Below are positions 59,135 to 64,000 of a stretch of DNA of 64,000 nt, piece after piece. The position numbers and the translations under genes are program-made. Position 1 is the stretch's first letter; every line of letters starts with the position of its first letter. The notes beneath the pieces were generated by a model. It was not told the origin of the DNA and did no database searches. It saw only the letters and a program-made list of their open reading frames with translations. Source of the DNA: Acinetobacter sp. ANC 3929 (lineage in GTDB: Bacteria; Pseudomonadota; Gammaproteobacteria; Pseudomonadales; Moraxellaceae); NCBI RefSeq assembly GCF_000369405.1, contig NZ_KB849998.1, positions 436,548-500,547 of the forward strand. The letters run 5' to 3'.

Positions 59135-59165
59135 AGCCCCGCAAATAATAAGGTTGCGGTGGGCT
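59135..59165 (-). promoter_or_regulatory. Hairpin covering the czcC ribosome-binding region
   Basis: Arms 59154-59165 and 59135-59144 pair over ten base pairs with a two-base bulge. The downstream arm contains GCGGGG, the only SD-like sequence before the czcC ATG at 59130, so the fold could reduce CzcC synthesis when czcI is not being translated through it. Confidence 0.45.
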
Positions 59166-59183
59166 ATTTTTCGGCTACCCCAC

Positions 59184-59588
59184 CTATAGCGGGGTCAATA
59201 CAGGGGGTGGGTTTAGTTCTGATAAATGCGGGGACTGGTAAGAATTAGACCAGTAATATTTAGGTTCAGCTTCATGAGCCCGTAAAATGGGTTCATTCAA
59301 CTGTTGCTGTGCTTCGGTCACGACCACATGGAAACAAGAAGGCAAATGATCATGATGATCCTGCAAACTTAATGGCATCGGTAAATCAGAAGCGTATTGA
59401 TCAACCACTTTTGAATGTTTCTCAGAAACTTGTGCATTTTCAGGGACGTGATGCCCAAAATGATTCAAAGCACTGTATTCACCCGACTTTTCATGCGCAC
59501 AATAAGCCGCTGCCACATTCCAGAAACTTTGGAACATGAACAAACTCAGCAAGACGGTCACAAAAATCGTTGAGCGTTGCAACAGCAC
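59184..59588 (-). CDS. czcI: CzcI-like small exported metal-resistance protein
   Basis: Small exported protein of about 134 residues with a signal peptide ending near VAAAYC and a His-rich mature part (HFGHHVPE, DHHDHLPSC). Position directly upstream of czcCBA and the AYC-HE, HFGHH pattern match CzcI proteins, thought to modulate the Czc system. The start is uncertain: GTG at 59588, or the TTG at 59582, which has AAGGG seven bases upstream. An extended -10 promoter is visible upstream. Confidence 0.8.
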   Translation of the reverse strand: MLLQRSTIFVTVLLSLFMFQSFWNVAAAYCAHEKSGEYSALNHFGHHVPENAQVSEKHSKVVDQYASDLPMPLSLQDHHDHLPSCFHVVVTEAQQQLNEPILRAHEAEPKYYWSNSYQSPHLSELNPPPVLTPL

Positions 59589-59614
59589 ACCCTTACAGTA
59601 AATTGCACAAAGGC

Positions 59615-59623
59615 ACTATAGCA
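59615..59623 (-). promoter_or_regulatory. Extended -10 promoter of the czc operon
   Basis: TGC-TATAGT on the minus strand, an extended -10 element; the -35 (TTTATT at 17 bases) is weak, which fits a regulated promoter. It lies 27-35 bases before the czcI start. Confidence 0.45.
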
Positions 59624-59735
59624 GGCTATGCCAATGTAATAAAATTACAAAACTTTTTTGTACAAACTTCCTTCTGATTTAAAACAGTTTTTTATTCTAA
59701 AGAGAAACAACTTTACCATTTCTTGAGTCATTCCT

Positions 59736-60428
59736 ATGTATAAAACCTTATCATTTTTACTATTCACTGCCTGTTTCGGCCTAAGTGGTTGCGCAACCAC
59801 CCTATTAGATAAAGCTTTTCCGAATGAAACCACACAAACTCAATCAGTTACCTTAAAGCAAGATCAAATTATTGCTTTAGGTCAAGCTATTCAAAATCAA
59901 ACCGAACAGGGCCTAGTCTTTATCGGGCAGGATTTTAATTATTTAATGACGGATGGTAGTGCCGAACTGTTAAAACTCCTCAATACGATTCCAACAGAGC
60001 AACGCACTTTGACCAGCCCTTCACCGCTAGTGCTGACCATGGAAGATCCCAATCATTTCCGCGGGGTGTTACAAATTCGCTATAACACCCGAATGGTAGA
60101 TCTTAATCAAAAGCAAAAAGTCTTATTAAAATCCTTAGGTTTTCGCCAAAACTTTGATTTGATCCAAAATCAGCAAACTGCACCCTATCCTTATATCAAT
60201 GTATTTTTCAAAGGACAGCTTTATCAAGGATTAGATCACAAAAAAATTCAGCAGAAACTACCACAACCTTATCCAATCCTCCTCCAGCAACAGATAACGA
60301 CCACCACCAAGCATCCAGTTAAACGTGCGACCCACATGGTGCTTTATCCTTTAGCTATGGCCTTCGATGTCATCACTGTTACTCCACTTTTGATATGGTC
60401 TGATATGCGGGGTGATTTTAATAAATAA
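59736..60428 (+). CDS. Lipoprotein of unknown function
   Basis: A 230-residue lipoprotein that I do not recognise beyond its signal. The lipobox is LSGC (Cys19), followed by ATT, so outer-membrane sorting is likely. The mature part is mixed alpha/beta with LGQAIQNQTEQGLVFIG and FRGVLQIRYNTRM, and near the end a hydrophobic stretch (VLYPLAMAFDVITVTPLLIW) resembling the C-termini of YceK/YidQ-type lipoproteins. It is divergent from czcI and convergent with ettA, with a bidirectional terminator after it. No metal motif is seen, so a link to the Czc genes is not supported. Confidence 0.75.
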   Translation: MYKTLSFLLFTACFGLSGCATTLLDKAFPNETTQTQSVTLKQDQIIALGQAIQNQTEQGLVFIGQDFNYLMTDGSAELLKLLNTIPTEQRTLTSPSPLVLTMEDPNHFRGVLQIRYNTRMVDLNQKQKVLLKSLGFRQNFDLIQNQQTAPYPYINVFFKGQLYQGLDHKKIQQKLPQPYPILLQQQITTTTKHPVKRATHMVLYPLAMAFDVITVTPLLIWSDMRGDFNK

Positions 60429-60493
60429 ATACCAAATTCAGCAGATTCTATTGATATCGCAGATTCTGTTAAATCAACTTTTCATAAGCATAA

Positions 60494-60524
60494 AAAAAAC
60501 CAGCTCGAAAGCTGGTTTTTTTAT
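60494..60524. terminator. Bidirectional terminator between lipoprotein gene and ettA
   Basis: Thirteen-bp stem with a CGAA tetraloop (arms 60495-60507 and 60512-60524), with A and T runs on both sides, between two convergent genes. Confidence 0.85.
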
Positions 60525-60533
60525 TGACAGGAA

Positions 60534-62195
60534 TTAACCCGTAATCTTTTTATATTTAGAACGTTTTGCTACAGCTGCATCACCTAAACGTGACTGACGG
60601 TAAGCTTCATATTCTGCATAGTTACCTTCGTAGAACTCAGGTTGTTCATTTTCAAATGACAAAATATGAGTCGCAATACGGTCAAGGAACCAACGGTCAT
60701 GTGATACCACCATAACGGTACCTGGGAATACAAGAATTGCATCCTCAAGAGCACGTAAAGTTTCGATATCCAAGTCATTTGATGGTTCATCCAGTAAGAT
60801 GACGTTTGCACCTAACTGTAAGATTTTTGCAAGTTGTAAACGGTTACGTTCACCACCAGACAATTCGCCTACACGTTTTTGCTGATCTTGGCCTTTGAAG
60901 TTAAAGCGACCGATATAAGCACGTGATGCAATTTCGTATTCACCGATTCTTAAGATATCTAAACCGCCAGAAACTTCTTCCCAAACAGTTTTATTGTTAT
61001 CCAATGTATCTCGGATCTGACCTACATAAGCCACTTTAACTGACTCACCTAGCGTTACAGTTCCCGTATCTGGTTGCTGTTCGCCCGTCATCATACGGAA
61101 CAGTGTCGTTTTACCTGCACCGTTCGGACCGACAATACCAACAATCGCAGTTGGCGGTATTGTGAAAGTTAAGTCTTTATACAACAGTCGGCCATCAAAT
61201 GATTTGCTGATGCCTTCAACTTCTACAACTTTATTTCCTAGGCGCGGGCCAGGTGGAATATAAATTTCAGAAGTTTCGTTACGCTGCTGGAACTCACGTG
61301 AGTTAAGTTCTTCAAAACGTTCCATACGCGCTTTGTTTTTCTTTTGCTGACCTTTGGCATTTGAACGAACCCATTCAAGTTCTTTTTTCAATGCCTTGGC
61401 AAAAGATTCTTCTTGCTTGTTTTCTTGCTCTAAACGCGCATTCTTTTGTTCTAACCAAGAAGAATAGTTACCTTGGTAAGGAATACCCATGCCACGGTCA
61501 AGTTCAAGAATCCACTCAGCTACGTTATCTAAGAAATAACGGTCATGCGTAATCGCAACGATGGTGCCTGGGAAGTCTTTCAAGAAACGCTCTAACCAAG
61601 ATACTGATTCAGCATCTAAATGGTTCGTCGGTTCATCAAGAAGTAACATATCTGGCTTAGAAAGCAATAAACGGCAGAGTGCAACACGACGGCGCTCACC
61701 ACCTGAAAGTAGTGATACATCTGCATCCCAAGCTGGAAGATTCAATGCATCAGCAGCAATTTCAAGCTGGTTATTCAGGTTATGCGCATCCCAAGCATGA
61801 ATGATTGATTCTAATTTTTCCTGCTCTTTTGCAAGCGCATCAAAATCTGCATCAGGCTCAGCATATTCAGCAAAAACTTGATCAAGACGAGCTAAAGCAT
61901 CAAGTGCTTCACGTACACCATCTTCAACGTTACCACGAACGTCTTTGGTTGGATCTAATGGCGGTTCTTGTTCTAAGTAGCCGATTTTGATTCCTGGTTG
62001 TGCACGAGCTTCACCTGAGAAATCTTTATCTACGCCAGCCATAATACGGAGTAAGGTTGACTTACCAGCACCGTTCAAACCAAGCACACCAATTTTTGCG
62101 CCTGGGAAAAATGATAAAGAGATGTCTTTCAAGATTTCGCGCTTAGGCGGAACCATTTTCGACACTCGATTCATCGTATAAATATATTGGGCCAC
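60534..62195 (-). CDS. ettA: Energy-dependent translational throttle protein EttA (ABC-F)
   Basis: ABC-F ATPase of 553 residues that binds the ribosomal E-site and gates the first peptide bond according to ADP/ATP. Two ABC modules: Walker A GLNGAGKST and GPNGAGKTT, signatures LLSGGERRR and LSGGERNR, and Walker B DEPTNHLD in the first and DEPSNDLD in the second (Ser for the usual Thr). The linker/P-site tRNA interaction motif region (about 240-310) is charged. The start is GTG at 62195, six bases after GAGGAG; this gives the conserved AQYIYTMNRV beginning, as in E. coli EttA. An open frame continues upstream without similarity. Confidence 0.95.
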   Translation of the reverse strand: MAQYIYTMNRVSKMVPPKREILKDISLSFFPGAKIGVLGLNGAGKSTLLRIMAGVDKDFSGEARAQPGIKIGYLEQEPPLDPTKDVRGNVEDGVREALDALARLDQVFAEYAEPDADFDALAKEQEKLESIIHAWDAHNLNNQLEIAADALNLPAWDADVSLLSGGERRRVALCRLLLSKPDMLLLDEPTNHLDAESVSWLERFLKDFPGTIVAITHDRYFLDNVAEWILELDRGMGIPYQGNYSSWLEQKNARLEQENKQEESFAKALKKELEWVRSNAKGQQKKNKARMERFEELNSREFQQRNETSEIYIPPGPRLGNKVVEVEGISKSFDGRLLYKDLTFTIPPTAIVGIVGPNGAGKTTLFRMMTGEQQPDTGTVTLGESVKVAYVGQIRDTLDNNKTVWEEVSGGLDILRIGEYEIASRAYIGRFNFKGQDQQKRVGELSGGERNRLQLAKILQLGANVILLDEPSNDLDIETLRALEDAILVFPGTVMVVSHDRWFLDRIATHILSFENEQPEFYEGNYAEYEAYRQSRLGDAAVAKRSKYKKITG

Positions 62196-62253
62196 GCAGG
62201 ACTCCTCAAGAAAAACGAATACATCGCAAAATAGCGAATAAAATAATCGGCGT

Positions 62254-62283
62254 ATTATACGCTGAAAACCCAATTGACTTGAA
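62254..62283 (-). promoter_or_regulatory. Likely promoter of ettA
   Basis: TATAAT on the minus strand at 62259-62254, with TTCAAG at 62283-62278 (18-base spacer). The start point is about 50 bases before the GTG start codon. Confidence 0.5.
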
Positions 62284-62493
62284 GTTAAGATGACATTTGT
62301 TTGTCTGGATCAAAGAATTTTCTTTTGCAAGACATTACAGGGTTGAATTATTTACTCATTCTCAAAAATGATTACGCCCATTCAAGACTCGCTATATCAC
62401 TAAAATCACTATCAAGCGCAAAAATTATGCACCATTTTGGATAAAATATACGCTAGACTCGATCGATATTTAACACACGTAGATGATGTAATC

Positions 62494-63771
62494 ATGACCT
62501 ATAAAGATGAAACCTTAGCTATTCATGCGGGATATTCACCAGAAGCAACCACCAAAGCAGTGGCCGTACCAATCTATCAAACCACTTCTTATGCCTTTGA
62601 TAATACGCAACATGGTGCAGATTTGTTTGATCTCAAAGTTCAAGGGAATATCTATACCCGAATTATGAATCCAACCACTGCCGTACTTGAGCAGCGTATT
62701 ACAGCATTGGAAGGCGGTATTGGGGCACTGGCTTTAGCCTCAGGAATGGCAGCCATTACTTATTCTATTCAAACCATTGCCGAAGCAGGTGACAATATTG
62801 CGTCAGTGTCTACCTTGTATGGCGGGACTTATAATTTATTTGCTCACACGCTGCCAAAGCAAGGCATCGAAGTACGTTTCTTTGATTATCAGAATCCTGA
62901 AGCGTTACGCCAAATTATTGATGATAAAACCAAGCTGGTGTTTGTTGAGTCGATTGGCAACCCTCTGGGCAATATTATCGACCTTGAAGCGATTGCCAAG
63001 ATTGCACATGAATACGGTGTACCTGTGATTGTGGATAATACGGTGGCTACACCTGCCCTATTGAAGCCATTTGAATTTGGTGCGGATATTGTGGTGCACT
63101 CTCTGACCAAATATATCGGTGGGCATGGCAACAGTATTGGTGGCGTGATTGTTGATAGTGGCAAATTTCCTTGGGGCAAATATCCTGAACGCTTTAAAGC
63201 TTTAAATACACCTGACCCAAGCTATCACGGTGTGAATTATGTCGAAGTATTAGGTGAAGCCGCTTTTATTGCACGTGCGCGCGTAGTGCCATTACGTAAC
63301 ACCGGTGCTGCAATTAGCCCATTGAGCGTATTTTTGATCCTGCAAGGTCTCGAAACTTTGAATCTGCGGATGGAACGTCATACTGAAAATGCCATCAAGG
63401 TTGCCGAATATTTAAAACAACATGCAAAAGTGAAGTGGGTGAATTATGCAGGTCTAAAAGACCATCCACAGCATCATTTGGCACAAAAGTATGTGAAAGG
63501 TAAACCTTCTGCCATCCTTTCCTTTGGTGTTCAGGATGGTTTGGCAGGTGGTACCCGCTTTATTGATGCATTACAGCTGTTTACGCGTTTGGTGAATATC
63601 GGGGATGCCAAAAGTTTGGCTTGTCATCCAGCCACGACAACGCACCGCCAGCTCAATGCGGAAGAGCTTAAATCAGCAGGCGTCAGTGAGGACTTAGTCC
63701 GTTTATCTATTGGGATTGAACACGTTGATGATCTGATTGCCGACCTCGAACAGGCCCTTGCACAAGTTTAA
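62494..63771 (+). CDS. metY: O-acetylhomoserine sulfhydrylase (MetY)
   Basis: PLP enzyme of about 425 residues that makes homocysteine from O-acetylhomoserine and sulfide, in direct sulfhydrylation of methionine biosynthesis. The PLP lysine is in VHSLTKYIGGHG; the IYTRIMNPTTAVLEQR and LEGGIGALALASGMAA segments identify the Cys/Met metabolism family, and the length and KALNTPDPSYHG insert are typical of MetY rather than MetB/MetZ. The ATG at 62494 gives the conserved MTYKDETLAIHAGY start; a TTG at 62437 is possible. The ribosome site is weak. It is a single gene with its own terminator. Confidence 0.92.
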   Translation: MTYKDETLAIHAGYSPEATTKAVAVPIYQTTSYAFDNTQHGADLFDLKVQGNIYTRIMNPTTAVLEQRITALEGGIGALALASGMAAITYSIQTIAEAGDNIASVSTLYGGTYNLFAHTLPKQGIEVRFFDYQNPEALRQIIDDKTKLVFVESIGNPLGNIIDLEAIAKIAHEYGVPVIVDNTVATPALLKPFEFGADIVVHSLTKYIGGHGNSIGGVIVDSGKFPWGKYPERFKALNTPDPSYHGVNYVEVLGEAAFIARARVVPLRNTGAAISPLSVFLILQGLETLNLRMERHTENAIKVAEYLKQHAKVKWVNYAGLKDHPQHHLAQKYVKGKPSAILSFGVQDGLAGGTRFIDALQLFTRLVNIGDAKSLACHPATTTHRQLNAEELKSAGVSEDLVRLSIGIEHVDDLIADLEQALAQV

Positions 63772-63784
63772 TTTTAATCAAATC

Positions 63785-63814
63785 AATAAGCCCCGATTCA
63801 GGGGCTTATTTTTT
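63785..63814 (+). terminator. Intrinsic terminator of metY
   Basis: Ten-bp perfect stem (63785-63794 with 63801-63810), six-base loop and T-run, 14 bases past the metY stop. A second AT-rich hairpin (TTTTAGAG/CTCTAAAA) lies at 63865-63886; nothing else is evident up to the right edge. Confidence 0.85.
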
Positions 63815-64000
63815 GTGCAGAAACTAAAAAATATAATTTCTTTTTCAACTATTACAATATCTTGTTTTAGAGCTTTTACTCTAAAAAATACATTATTTTT
63901 CAAAGATTTACACTAGACAAACAAAAAATATCGGTTAATATTACATCAAAATAAAGTGCAGTGCTTAATCGTAATAAGAAGGCATTGCAAACAACAGCGT

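Noticed and set aside
62196..62493. Riboswitch (SAM or similar) upstream of metY
   Set aside because: No recognisable riboswitch core and no terminator directly before metY; only the divergent ettA promoter could be placed.

Overview
The window looks like chromosomal DNA from an Acinetobacter-type gammaproteobacterium (Moraxellaceae). This is inferred from moderately AT-rich DNA, a type IV pilus/competence gene set with the order seen in Acinetobacter (minor pilins next to ispH; pilMNOPQ followed by aroK-aroB), a split dcw cluster ending at mraY, a SpoT with a decayed synthetase domain, and the gltX/tRNA-Glu arrangement. No species can be named. I see no prophage, integron, complete insertion sequence or CRISPR array; nearly everything is core or near-core.

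Layout. 1-4050 (minus): minor-pilin operon fimT-pilV-pilW-pilX-pilY1, cut by the left edge. 4176-8618: ispH (minus), then gmk, rpoZ and spoT (plus). 8784-10341: ridA, then the iron-storage pair bfd and bfr. 10404-14176 (minus): two tandem major pilin genes, a TfpX/TfpZ-type pilin accessory gene and an O-antigen-ligase/PglL-type gene; both pilin genes have sigma-54-like promoter sequences. 14597-17927 (minus): lemA with two TPM-domain genes, then a PF10118-type hydrolase. 18140-24117 (minus): glutamate synthase gltBD. 24574-32313 (minus): pilMNOPQ-aroK-aroB-SPOR gene. 32476-35910: PBP1A (plus) convergent with rlmA (minus). 35970-43117 (minus): partial dcw cluster rsmH-ftsL-ftsI-murE-murF-mraY. 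43315-48867: sulfate-binding protein, a small exported protein, gltX, tRNA-Ala and three identical tRNA-Glu genes interrupted by an amino-acid permease. 48911-52205: three uncharacterised proteins. 52239-59588 (minus): heavy-metal efflux czcI-czcC-czcB-czcA with czcD behind a terminator. 59736-63771: a lipoprotein, ettA and metY.

How it fits together. About a quarter of the window serves type IV pili and natural transformation: the tip/initiation complex (FimT, PilV, PilW, PilX, PilY1), the alignment complex and secretin (PilMNOPQ), and the fibre subunits with dedicated accessory and glycosylation proteins. The rest is cell-wall synthesis and division, stringent response and transcription (SpoT, omega), nitrogen and sulfur assimilation (GltBD, Sbp, MetY), and metal homeostasis (Bfd/Bfr, Czc).

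Most worth a second look: a bacterioferritin that keeps its haem methionine but has lost most ferroxidase ligands; the tandem pilins with paired sigma-54-like promoters and no C-terminal serine; SpoT's decayed synthetase domain; a perfect inverted repeat straddling the -10 element of the tRNA-Ala promoter; and a membrane protein whose zinc-ribbon halves lie at opposite ends. I found no convincing wholly new multi-gene system.
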